Shown one piece after another: positions 32,104 through 39,317 of a stretch of 40,206 bases of DNA. The stretch covers positions 1 through 40,206 of the forward strand of contig QQVI01000054.1 in assembly GCA_003388545.1 (NCBI GenBank), written 5' to 3'. The DNA is from Actinomycetota bacterium (GTDB lineage: Bacteria; Actinomycetota; Acidimicrobiia; Spongiisociales; ZC4RG35). The notes under the pieces are model-generated. The model did not search any database. It was not told the DNA's origin and worked only from the letters and a program-made list of their open reading frames with translations. The position numbers were made by a program, and so were the translations under genes. Numbering within the stretch: the first letter of the stretch is position 1; every line of letters starts with the position of its first letter.

Positions 32104-33165
32104 TCACTTTCGCAGCTTCCGAATCACGCGACGGATCATCCCCGGCCTTTCGCGCTCGGTCGTCAAACCGGCGTGTGGGAACTCGAGGACTCCGAGGTCG
32201 CTCAGCAACGGTCGCATGCGTTCCCGCTGCCTGGTGAGAGCGGGTTGACCTGTCGCCTCGACGATCCGATTGATCATCATGAAGCAGGCCGCTACCTCCG
32301 CTGCCGTTACGGCCGCGGGTTGACCGACTTCTCGGGCCAAGTTGGTCACGGTCGACGGATCCGGTCTGGGACTGACGGCCGACCTTGCCATTGCCACGAG
32401 CTGAGCCCCTCCCTTGACCCCAGTATCCTGATCCGGGTCGACGATTCCACCCATCTGCAGTGTCACTCCCTCCCGATCGGCAGCCGCTCTCAGTGCGGTC
32501 AGGTGGCCGAGAGTGCAGTAGAAGCAGCGATTCCCGTATGAGACGGTGGACACGACAAGCTCGAGTTGGGTATGAGAAAGCCCCCGTATCGACCGCGAAG
32601 AGTGGCGATCATCCTGGGGCTTGTACATCCGATCGAGAATGAGGTTTGCCACCCTCTGGGTTCGCGGCACCGCGCTGAGCGCGAATCGCGGCAAGGGCAG
32701 TCCGGTGGTCGGGACCCACGCCTTTCTCATACGCAATGAGCTCACTTCACCGACCTCGGATGGCTTGCCAGCCGATGGCTGGGGGAGTGGCGCTGGTTCC
32801 AGTCCCAGCAGCTGCTGAAAGACATCGATGCCGATGACGATCGAGACCCAGCCCACTAGCTCGACGTATCTCACTACTCCCAGGTAGTCGGTCGCTGCGC
32901 TGGCAAGTTCGCGATCGATTTCGGCTGGGGCGTTCACCATGAGGTGGACCAGATCGACCGTCTTTCCACTGAGGGCCTGGCTGGATGGCTTCTCTCCCGA
33001 AGCCCTTGATTGCCTAGCGGCAGCAGCTAGTCCTACCTTCTCGAACGCCGTCCAGCCGTTTCCCGGCCTTGCGAGCTCCTCCCACGTTGTCTTGAACAAG
33101 GCAGTCAGATCCGCTGGCACGGGCATGGCCGCGCCTGAGTAGTCGAATAGTTGGTCTCCGCCCAC
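32104..33165 (-). CDS. AhpD-like / carboxymuconolactone decarboxylase family protein
   Basis: A 353-residue protein with the AhpD/CMD signature in the C-terminal half: SYGNRCFYCTLGHLTALRAA with Cys214-x-x-Cys217 and His221, the redox centre of alkylhydroperoxidase-like proteins. The N-terminal half (about 60-120) has the helical look of a second, cysteine-free copy, so a duplicated domain is possible. GTG at 33165 is supported by TAGTGT six bases upstream. It leads the operon with crotonase and GNAT genes. A peroxide-detoxifying role is inferred from the CxxC only. Confidence 0.8.
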   Translation of the reverse strand: MGGDQLFDYSGAAMPVPADLTALFKTTWEELARPGNGWTAFEKVGLAAAARQSRASGEKPSSQALSGKTVDLVHLMVNAPAEIDRELASAATDYLGVVRYVELVGWVSIVIGIDVFQQLLGLEPAPLPQPSAGKPSEVGEVSSLRMRKAWVPTTGLPLPRFALSAVPRTQRVANLILDRMYKPQDDRHSSRSIRGLSHTQLELVVSTVSYGNRCFYCTLGHLTALRAAADREGVTLQMGGIVDPDQDTGVKGGAQLVAMARSAVSPRPDPSTVTNLAREVGQPAAVTAAEVAACFMMINRIVEATGQPALTRQRERMRPLLSDLGVLEFPHAGLTTERERPGMIRRVIRKLRK

Positions 33166-33171
33166 GGAGCC

Positions 33172-33177
33172 ACACTA
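33172..33177 (-). promoter_or_regulatory. -10 box TAGTGT of a probable leaderless promoter
   Basis: On the minus strand TAGTGT ends six bases before GTG 33165. No ribosome binding site precedes that start. Confidence 0.5.
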
Positions 33178-33245
33178 CTTCCGACCACGCACTGTGCTCG
33201 CGCTGCCGGCGATGACGGCGCTCTGTGCCCTACCTCTCGGCGACC

Positions 33246-33614
33246 TCAGCCGTCGGCCTTGATGTTCCTCCACATGCCCATTTCGAAGTGGTCGACTATC
33301 GAACCGTCCGGCGTTTGCGTCACCAGACGGCAACTGACCAGATAGTCACCCGCCGAGAGATCGACGGCGAGAGACGAGCTCGCTCCAGCCGGGATGACGT
33401 CCGTGGCGGCAACGACATTCCCCTGCTGGTCGGTGACGACGAGTGTGTGAATGAATTCTCCAACATTTGAGATACGCAGAGTTTGTTGACCGGTCAGCAC
33501 ACGTTCTGGTCCAACGATGGAGCCATCGTCGAGGATGAACTCGTTAGAGGTCGAATCACTGGCGGTGCAGGCGACGGCGGCCATGAGAATCGCCAGAAGC
33601 AGCCTACCCCTCAT
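33246..33614 (-). CDS. Cupredoxin-like lipoprotein
   Basis: A 122-residue protein with a lipoprotein signal (AVAC, Cys16) and a single beta-sandwich domain. A type-1 copper ligand set is visible: His56 (GEFIHTLVV), Cys95 (LVSCRL), His109 and Met114 (DHFEMGM, H-x4-M). Between Cys and the second His there are 13 residues instead of the usual few, so the copper loop is enlarged. It should be anchored outside the membrane. It overlaps the upstream kinase gene by ATGA and so is made with it. Electron carrier, copper sensor partner or redox buffer are possible roles; none is proven. Confidence 0.72.
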   Translation of the reverse strand: MRGRLLLAILMAAVACTASDSTSNEFILDDGSIVGPERVLTGQQTLRISNVGEFIHTLVVTDQQGNVVAATDVIPAGASSSLAVDLSAGDYLVSCRLVTQTPDGSIVDHFEMGMWRNIKADG

Positions 33615-35056
33615 GCTGTCACCTTCTGCCCGGAGCGCACCCGAACCGCGGGCAACGCGATCTCGAAGGTTGTGCCGGCCGGCGAGGTCTGTACAGCGAG
33701 CGAGCCATCCAACGCGTCGACGACCATGCGTGCCATGTAGAGCCCAAGGCCGGTGCCGGAGCTGAAGCTGGACTTCTCAAACTTCTCGAAGATCCGGGGG
33801 AGGAACTCGGGGTCGATCCCTGGCCCGTCGTCGGCGACGGCTACGAAAGCCGCTGATTCGGGTCGACTGCCCACCTCCAGATCGGGACTGATCGTGGATT
33901 CTGCGGAGCACACCACATCCACCCGGTTTGCTCCGTGTGTCCGTGCGTTGTCGACCAGCGAACCCACCACGAGTTTGAGAGCGCTCAAATCGGTCTTGAT
34001 CCTCAGCTCATCTGCCTGTTGGTCGGGGGTTCTGGAAGCAGATATGAGTGCACATAGCTCTTCGATACTGTGCTCGGTCATCTCCCGGGAGAGACCGCGA
34101 TTCTCTATCCGGGCAACGGCAAGAATCTGATCGATGATCTCGAGCAACCTGTTGCCATCCTGAACCATGGAGTCGATCAGGGACGCCTTCTCGTTGTCTT
34201 CGAGATCTGCGCTGCGAACAAGCTCGGCGCCTGTGACGACGCTGGTGAGGGGAGTTCTCAACTCATGATTGATCATCAGGACGAATTCGGACCGAATCCG
34301 GATCTTCTCCTCCGCAAGCTCCAGTGCCTCTTCGGCCGCCTTGCGCGCTTCCTCGAGATCAACGTTCGTTTGCTCGAGCTCTGCTGAATGCCGTCGGAGA
34401 AAGTTCGACTCGAGCTCGATTGCCTCGTATCTCCTCGCGGTGCGACCGCGACCGAATATCGCCAGCACGCCGAGTATCGCAAAGGTGGCAGCTGCCCCTG
34501 CTAGCTGAAGTGTCGCAGGTTGCAGTTCGCCCGGTTGGGTGCGACGCCCCAGCAGCTCGGGGACGTCGTAGTGGATCAGAAGTGCGTTGCTCGCCTCCTC
34601 GATGGGATGCACTACCTGGTAGAGGACTGTTCCGGCGGGCCAGGTCTCGATGCCGTCGAGGACTATCGGGCTCTCAATCGCCAAGGCGACGGCTGTGAAC
34701 CTCTGGTTCTCGACCGCCGCTAGGAGCAGTTGGTTGCTGAGTTGATACCCGACCTTGTTGCTGGATGTGGAGGCAATGACGTTGCCGGATGCGTCTAGAA
34801 CCGACACGGCCTCGACACCCAAGTCGTTTCGAGCCACTCTCACTGCGATATCCGGATCCGCGTTCGACTCGATATGCGCGGCGGCCGTCCTGGCGTCGTT
34901 GATGAAGACGTCGCCCTCGCCAATTGGCTTCGAGGCCTCCTCCTGAACCAACACCGCCATCAAGATCGCGGCGGCTGAGAGCAAGAAGGCAAGCGCTATC
35001 AGCGCGAACCACCATCTCGATGGGCGCCGTGCAGTTGGGTGCTGTGTCTCGGACAC
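33611..35056 (-). CDS. Membrane sensor histidine kinase
   Basis: A 481-residue kinase. Membrane helices near 16-38 and 184-202 flank an extracellular sensor domain (about 39-183) that looks like a Cache/double-PAS fold (VSVLDASGNVIASTSSN). A coiled coil (about 215-255) leads into HisKA with the phosphoacceptor His264 (INHELRTPLTSV) and an ATPase domain with N box SLVDNARTHGAN, G1 DDGPGIDPEF and G2 GTGLGLYMARMVVDALDGS. All motifs are complete. No response regulator is adjacent. Start is GTG at 35056. It is translationally coupled to the cupredoxin lipoprotein, which could present copper or redox state to the sensor domain. Confidence 0.88.
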   Translation of the reverse strand: MSETQHPTARRPSRWWFALIALAFLLSAAAILMAVLVQEEASKPIGEGDVFINDARTAAAHIESNADPDIAVRVARNDLGVEAVSVLDASGNVIASTSSNKVGYQLSNQLLLAAVENQRFTAVALAIESPIVLDGIETWPAGTVLYQVVHPIEEASNALLIHYDVPELLGRRTQPGELQPATLQLAGAAATFAILGVLAIFGRGRTARRYEAIELESNFLRRHSAELEQTNVDLEEARKAAEEALELAEEKIRIRSEFVLMINHELRTPLTSVVTGAELVRSADLEDNEKASLIDSMVQDGNRLLEIIDQILAVARIENRGLSREMTEHSIEELCALISASRTPDQQADELRIKTDLSALKLVVGSLVDNARTHGANRVDVVCSAESTISPDLEVGSRPESAAFVAVADDGPGIDPEFLPRIFEKFEKSSFSSGTGLGLYMARMVVDALDGSLAVQTSPAGTTFEIALPAVRVRSGQKVTA

Positions 35057-35156
35057 ACTCCATATTTCGGCACAGGCGTGGTGTCTCTTGACCCGGAGGC
35101 GTGATTGAGCTGGCTATTCCGTGGATGTGGTCACGCCCTCTCCGAGAGGAGCTAGA

Positions 35157-35174
35157 ATGTTGAACGTTCAACAT
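35157..35174 (+). promoter_or_regulatory. Perfect 18-bp palindrome, probable operator
   Basis: ATGTTGAACGTTCAACAT reads the same on both strands. It covers the annotated ATG of the dioxygenase and overlaps a -10-like TAGAAT (35153-35158). The TTGAAC/GTTCAA half-sites look like those of MarR or TetR-type repressors. If the -10 is used, a repressor here would block RNA polymerase. In RNA it could instead form a 7-bp hairpin at the start codon. Confidence 0.65.
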
Positions 35175-36056
35175 GTGGATATGAGCATCATCAACCCACC
35201 ACAACCCGGGGCGGCTTTCGACGAGTACCTGAACAAGGACGGGGCTCTTCACAGGGCTCGACCACGATGGAAGGCCGACGACGGGCCGCTTCCCTCCATC
35301 TATCTGAGTCATGGGGCACCTCCGGTCTTTGACGACGCGCATTGGATCGGCCAGCTCTCCAGATGGGCCCTGTCGTTGCCCAAGCCTGAGGCCGTGCTCA
35401 TTATCAGCGCTCACTGGGAGAGTGCACCGGTCGCCCTTTCCGCCACAGCCGCGTCGACACCCCTGGTCTACGATTTCGGAGGCTTTGCCCCCCGGTACTA
35501 CTCGATGGAGTACCCAACTCCCGATGCGACCTCCTTGGCCGGCGAACTCCGCTCGTTGATGCCCGAGCACGTCGAGATTCATCAGCACTCGCATCGCGGG
35601 CTCGATCATGGAGCTTGGGTACCGCTCAAGGTCATGTACCCCTACGCGGATGTGCCGGTTCTCCAGATGAGCATGCCCACACACGACCCTGAACAGTTAT
35701 TCGCGTTGGGTCGTCGCCTTCGTCCGCTCCGTGACCAGGGCGTGCTCATCATTGGCTCGGGTTTCATGACCCATGGTCTCCGCTTCGCAACCAGAGAGAT
35801 GTTCTACGACAACGTGATACCCGGTTGGTCCCGGGAATTCGACCTCTGGGTGGCCGAAGCCTTGGAGGCGGGGGATCTCGACACCCTGGCCAACTATGAG
35901 CGTGCACCTGGGATGCCTTACGCTCATCCGACCGTGGAGCACTTCACTCCGTTGTTCATTGCTCTCGGTGCCGCATCCGATCCGGCGGATGCGCCGCGGA
36001 CCGTCATCGATGACTTCCAGTTCGGCTTTGCCAAGCGATCGGTTGAGTTCGATTGA
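35157..36056 (+). CDS. Class III extradiol dioxygenase (LigB/DODA, YgiD-like)
   Basis: A protein of up to 299 residues with the 4,5-DOPA-dioxygenase fold. Metal ligand candidates are His52 (YLSHGAPP), His86 (IISAHWES) and His151 (GLDHGAWVPL); SGFMTHGLR carries another conserved His. PALYDFGGFAP-type text (VYDFGGFAPRYY) and VPVLQMSMP are standard. Such enzymes open catechol-type rings or, like YgiD, are of unclear physiology. ATG 35157 has AGGAG five bases upstream, but it also lies in a -10-like box and in a palindrome; ATG 35181 is the alternative start. The region before residue 45 is longer than in usual family members. It is divergent from the kinase gene. Confidence 0.88.
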   Translation: MLNVQHVDMSIINPPQPGAAFDEYLNKDGALHRARPRWKADDGPLPSIYLSHGAPPVFDDAHWIGQLSRWALSLPKPEAVLIISAHWESAPVALSATAASTPLVYDFGGFAPRYYSMEYPTPDATSLAGELRSLMPEHVEIHQHSHRGLDHGAWVPLKVMYPYADVPVLQMSMPTHDPEQLFALGRRLRPLRDQGVLIIGSGFMTHGLRFATREMFYDNVIPGWSREFDLWVAEALEAGDLDTLANYERAPGMPYAHPTVEHFTPLFIALGAASDPADAPRTVIDDFQFGFAKRSVEFD

Positions 36057-36085
36057 CACGGACCTGACCCGGGGGAGGGGAGTGG

Positions 36086-36537
36086 CTAGTTCCTGCGGCG
36101 GTAGGACACCGTCATCGCGATGTTCCATTCGGACTCGTCGGACGAGGTCTCCCAACGCCAGACGAGACTGTCTTCTCGTCGGACGAGGTCTCCCAACGCC
36201 AGAAGAGACTGTCTTCTTCGATATCGGAGAAGACCATCCTCTTGAAGAGCTGGTCACTATCGACCCGGCCGGCCGTCGCAAAGCACGGGTCACCGTCGAC
36301 CATCTGTCCCACGAAGTTCCAATAGTTGCCACTCTGGTCGACCCAGGTCTGACGCCAGCCGTCGAGTTCTGAATACACCGACACGCTCATCCCGGTCCAT
36401 GCTTGTGGGGGCAAGATCGAGAAGCGTTCCACGAGCACCTTCCCCTCGTATTCCCGGGTCACGGTGTTGGCGGCTTTGCCGGCCTCAGTCACGCAGTCCC
36501 ACTCGCCGACCCAGAAATCGAACGCATCAGGTCCCAT
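36086..36537 (-). pseudogene. DUF1579-like gene, frameshifted by a 41-bp tandem duplication
   Basis: From ATG 36537 the frame reads FDFWVGEWDCV ... NTVTREYEGKVLVERF ... GMSVSVYSELDGWRQTWVDQSGNYWNFVGQM, the layout of DUF1579-type small beta-barrel proteins. After residue 120 it enters a tandem repeat (36135-36216) whose 41-bp period is not a multiple of three. The present frame then gives a foreign tail (KTVSSGVGRPRPTSPNGTSR, stop at 36112). Reading with one unit removed yields WRWETSSDESEWNIAMTVSYRRRN and a stop at 36086-36088, the expected end. The gene thus looks recently broken, or at least given a different C-terminus; a sequencing artefact of this size is unlikely but possible. Confidence 0.75.
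36135..36216. repeat. Two tandem 41-bp units
   Basis: Unit 1 is 36135-36175 and unit 2 is 36176-36216; both begin TCGTCGGACGAGG and end CTGTCTTC. They differ at one base (C in the first, A in the second, within CCAGA-x-GAGACTG). The single difference suggests that the duplication is recent but not brand new. It causes the frameshift in the DUF1579-like gene. Confidence 0.95.
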
Positions 36538-36581
36538 GCCTCTCTATGTCCTCGCGGTGGGGTCGGATGTCAGGATCTCCA

Positions 36582-36587
36582 TAAGAT
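36582..36587 (+). promoter_or_regulatory. -10 box TAAGAT of a probable leaderless promoter
   Basis: TAAGAT ends eight bases before ATG 36596 and no ribosome binding site intervenes. Confidence 0.45.
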
Positions 36588-36595
36588 GGATCCCG

Positions 36596-37036
36596 ATGAG
36601 CTATCACCACGTGCAATGGGGGAGGACCTGGCTTCTCTTCCTGCCGTTGTTTCTCGCAGTGGTGATCTCAACGTCGTTGTCAGGCTCTCTGACACTCACA
36701 CTTTCAACGCTCGGGTTCACGCTCGCCGTCTTCTTCGTGCTCGTCTACTTTCAGCGACTCGAGGTGGTGATCGCAGACGACGAGATTTCGGCCGCATTCG
36801 GGTTCGGGAAACCTCGGCGTTCCTACGGGATGGCCGAGATATCGGACGTGTCGCTGGTACGCACACCCTGGTGGTACGGGTTCGGCGTCAGGAAGATCCC
36901 GCATGGTTGGATGTACAACGTGTGGGGGCTCGACGGAGTAGAGCTGGAATTGGAGGATGGCAGGATCTTCAGGATCGGCACGGACGATGCTGACCGACTC
37001 TTTGGAGCGCTGGAACTCTCGCTGCCGCGAAGGTAG
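36596..37036 (+). CDS. Two-helix membrane protein with PH-like C-terminal domain
   Basis: A 146-residue protein. Two adjacent hydrophobic stretches (about 10-30 WLLFLPLFLAVVISTSL and 32-52 LTLTLSTLGFTLAVFFVLVYF) form a hairpin, followed by a cytosolic beta-rich part: LEVVIADDEISAAFGFG, PRRSYGMAEISDVSLV, and PHGWMYNVWGLDGVELELEDGRIFRIGTDD. The pattern GVRKIPHGWMYNVWG-x-x-GVEL and DGR-x-F-x-IGTDD is seen in bacterial PH-like membrane proteins of unknown function. ATG 36596 is chosen for the TAAGAT box eight bases upstream; the earlier in-frame start at 36464 overlaps the divergent DUF1579-like gene. Confidence 0.75.
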   Translation: MSYHHVQWGRTWLLFLPLFLAVVISTSLSGSLTLTLSTLGFTLAVFFVLVYFQRLEVVIADDEISAAFGFGKPRRSYGMAEISDVSLVRTPWWYGFGVRKIPHGWMYNVWGLDGVELELEDGRIFRIGTDDADRLFGALELSLPRR

Positions 37037-37064
37037 GAGCGCAGCAGCGAGACTCGTGTGAGGC

Positions 37065-37823
37065 CTAGCCCGGGGTCACCGTCTCTTCTGCATACTTCCC
37101 TACCAGCAACACGCCGACGTCGGCTTGCCCGGCGGCCAGGTTCAGGCCATCACCAGCGACTGATCCTGTCAACACGGCCGCTCGGGAATCGGAGACCGAC
37201 CGATTGTGGTACTTGAACCAGGGGAGTTCCGTGACCGAGTCTCCGAACTCGTCGTGCACTATCGGGCCCGTGCCGATCCAACTCAGTTCCATGACCACCG
37301 TTGCCGGCGGAAGCTCCTCGCAGGTGCTCACAACGCCCGCCGGGCCGTCCTCGATGCAGACATAGCCGTAGAGGGGAACAGTTAGCGAAGCTGCGGCTGA
37401 TCCCAGCTTGGGGTCGAAATCGAATGTTCCACCATGTTCGGCGGCAAAACCCTCGTACTCAGTACGTGTGACGATGCCGGTGTCCGGATCGGTGAACTCG
37501 TGGGTATAGAAGAGCGTCACCTGCGGATCGCGAAAGTGTGTCTTCCCAAAGTCACTGGATCGCGTCGTCAGATAGAAGACCTTCACTGTCAGGTCGCTGA
37601 AGGTGGTTTCGGTCTCCTCGATCCAGGCCCCACCGGCCAGCTTCACTTCCTCGCTGTAGCTCACCGACGCAGCTTCGGCAGGCGGTACGACTGCCATCAG
37701 CACTATGAGAACGGCCAATGTCGCGATGACTGCCCGGCGGAATCCGGGCCTATCCCAGCGTCGTGATGTACCGATGATCTCGAGATCTTGTGAGGCTCCC
37801 GAGGTGGAAGATGTCTTTCTCAT
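37065..37823 (-). CDS. Secreted protein of unknown function
   Basis: A 252-residue protein. A basic N-terminal region of 30 residues, a hydrophobic stretch (AVIATLAVLIVLMAVV, 31-46) and a cleavage site after PPAEA (about 51) make an export signal. The rest is beta-rich without known motifs: Thr/Ser/Asp-rich strands, WIEETETTFSDLTVKVFYLTTR, a pair of cysteines (CIEDGPAGVVSTC) that could bond, and no membrane anchor. I do not recognise a family. Neighbours give no hint. The 104-base gap to the DUF1801 gene upstream must hold divergent promoters. Confidence 0.65.
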   Translation of the reverse strand: MRKTSSTSGASQDLEIIGTSRRWDRPGFRRAVIATLAVLIVLMAVVPPAEAASVSYSEEVKLAGGAWIEETETTFSDLTVKVFYLTTRSSDFGKTHFRDPQVTLFYTHEFTDPDTGIVTRTEYEGFAAEHGGTFDFDPKLGSAAASLTVPLYGYVCIEDGPAGVVSTCEELPPATVVMELSWIGTGPIVHDEFGDSVTELPWFKYHNRSVSDSRAAVLTGSVAGDGLNLAAGQADVGVLLVGKYAEETVTPG

Positions 37824-37927
37824 CGGACGAGGGTGCGTCAGACGACTTGCAAAGGACTAGGAGGGGACTTGTCACGGCACGCGTCGGCCCGACTCGATGG
37901 CTGCTGATACCGTGAAGGCGGAGACAA

Positions 37928-38317
37928 ATGGCTGAGACCAGGTTCGGTACCTTCCAAGAGCTGCTCGAGATGACTGCGCTCGAGATGAGGCCTGTTGCCG
38001 AAGGACTGCGGAATCTCGCCTTCGAAGTGCACCCGGATGCCGTCGAGGTGGTTCGGCTGGGCGATCGTGCGGCGACATACGGGCTCGGCCCAAAAAAGAT
38101 GAGTGAGGGGTACGCCTACATCCTGCCGCACACGTCATGGGTGAACCTCGGGTTCTACCAGGGGGCAGGCTTGCCCGACCCCGACCGTCTTTTGGAGGGC
38201 ACTGGTGCACGGATGCGCCACGTCAAGGTGCATTCTGTGGAAGAAGCCAGACTCCCGGGTGTGCGTCGTCTGTTGGAAGAGGCTCTGCTCGAGCGCCGCG
38301 CCGCCCTGGAATCCTGA
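37928..38317 (+). CDS. DUF1801 domain protein (first of two)
   Basis: A 129-residue cytoplasmic protein. It has the DUF1801 layout: helical N-terminus (FQELLEMTALEMRPVAEGLRNLAFEVHPDAVEVV), a Gly/Tyr-rich centre (YGLGPKKMSEGYAYILPHTSWVNLGFYQGAGLPDP) and a C-terminal helix. Members of the family such as YdhG are small proteins, some linked to iron chaperoning; the role here is unknown. A GGAG ribosome binding site precedes ATG 37928. The next gene is of the same family although the two proteins are only distantly similar. Confidence 0.8.
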   Translation: MAETRFGTFQELLEMTALEMRPVAEGLRNLAFEVHPDAVEVVRLGDRAATYGLGPKKMSEGYAYILPHTSWVNLGFYQGAGLPDPDRLLEGTGARMRHVKVHSVEEARLPGVRRLLEEALLERRAALES

Positions 38318-38385
38318 ATGGAAGCGGATGGCCGTCGGCCGGGGGAGCCGGGGCTACAGTCCTGCGGAGCAACACTGGAATCCCG

Positions 38386-38817
38386 ATGACGACTTCTGAC
38401 ATGGCCGGCACCGAGAAGCTCGATTCTCAGGTGGCCGCCGCCTACGACTCATATGGTGAAGATGTGCGCCTCGGGTTGCTCGAGATGCGCCGGCTCATTC
38501 TCGAAACCGCCGAGGAGACCCAAGGTGTAGGTCCGATCGAAGAGTCGATCAAATGGGGACAGCCCGCCTACCGCACAGTCGAAACTGGCAGTGGCAGCAC
38601 GATCCGTCTCGCACCAGCCGGACGGGACTCGGGTTACGACTATGCGATGTACTTCATCTGCTCGACGAATCTCATAGGCCAATTCGAGGACCTCTTCGGG
38701 GACACCTTCACCTATGACGGAGAGCGGGCGCTGCTCTTCAAGATCGGTGAGCCCTGGCCCACCGACGAGCTTCGTGAGTGTGTGGCAATGGCCCTTACCT
38801 ATCACCAACGGATGTAG
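38386..38817 (+). CDS. DUF1801 domain protein (second of two)
   Basis: A 143-residue protein with an N-terminal helix (VAAAYDSYGEDVRLGLLEMRRLILETAEE), the central EESIKWGQPAYRTVETGSGSTIRLAP and the C-terminal helix DELRECVAMALTYHQRM, as in DUF1801/YdhG proteins. ATG 38386 or 38401 may be the start; a TACAGT box (38355-38360) lies about 25 bases upstream of the first. It ends 50 bases before the candidate dif site and converges with the VOC gene. Confidence 0.82.
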   Translation: MTTSDMAGTEKLDSQVAAAYDSYGEDVRLGLLEMRRLILETAEETQGVGPIEESIKWGQPAYRTVETGSGSTIRLAPAGRDSGYDYAMYFICSTNLIGQFEDLFGDTFTYDGERALLFKIGEPWPTDELRECVAMALTYHQRM

Positions 38818-38867
38818 AACCGGCGAGCAACCCAAAGGGGGGAGAACACCCAAGTCGGGATCCTCTT

Positions 38868-38895
38868 ACTTGACATAACGTGGATTATGGGCGAA
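38868..38895. other. dif: Candidate dif site (XerC/XerD recombination at the replication terminus)
   Basis: 28 bases with the dif architecture. Left arm ACTTGACATAA (38868-38878), centre CGTGGA (38879-38884), right arm TTATGGGCGAA (38885-38895). Read on the minus strand it starts TTCGCCCATAA and ends TTATGTCAAGT. The left arm matches the E. coli XerD arm (ATTTAACATAA) at 9 of 11 positions, and the right arm matches the XerC arm at 7 of 11. It lies in a convergent intergenic gap of 95 bases, where dif is usually found. The TTGACA start is a tempting -35 box, but no -10 follows at the right distance. Confidence 0.75.
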
Positions 38896-38912
38896 CTAGA
38901 GGAGGGACGGGC

Positions 38913-39289
38913 TCAGCGGTGCTGATCGATCAGGATCGCATTCCCATCGGGATCGGTCAGTGTGAAACTAGCCGGACCAGACTCTGAGTCTCTCCCGTTG
39001 TGTCGTTGTCCGGCTGTAGCCCTGCATCGATGAGCTCATCACGAATCTTGCGGATGTCAGTGAATTCATCGATCTCCTCGGCATCCGAGTTCCATCCCGG
39101 GTTGAAGGTCAGGATGTTCCCTTCGAACATCCCATGAAACAGCCCGATCGTGGTCGAGTCGGGACTTCTCAGGATCAGCCACGACTCTTCGTCGCCTCCG
39201 ACCGCCTCGAAACCCAGTTTCTGGTAGAAGTCTCGGGACTCGTCCATGTCGGAGACCGAAAGACTGACCGAAAACGCTCCTAGCTCCAT
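38913..39289 (-). pseudogene. VOC/glyoxalase family gene with a frameshift near its 3' end
   Basis: From ATG 39289 (with GGAAAGGA upstream) the frame encodes a small VOC protein: MELGAFSVSLSVSDMDESRDFYQKLGFEAVGG, then SWLILRSPDSTTIGLFHG. It ends abruptly at 38957 (TQSLVRLVSH). In the next frame the missing domain end follows: SGPASFTLTDPDGNAILIDQHR and a stop at 38913-38915, with the typical TDPDGN-ILIDQH. An extra AG in the minus-strand run GGAGAGAC (near 38990) restores frame if removed. Hence a recent two-base insertion, or a sequencing error, splits the gene. Metal-site residues and substrate are not clear. Confidence 0.78.
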
Positions 39290-39317
39290 GTGATGTGTCC
39301 TTTCCCCTGGTCAGGGC

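Noticed and set aside
38870-38898. TTGACA at 38870 read as a promoter -35 box
   Set aside because: No -10 box follows at 16-18 bases, and no plus-strand gene starts downstream before the convergent VOC gene; the surrounding symmetry fits a dif site better.
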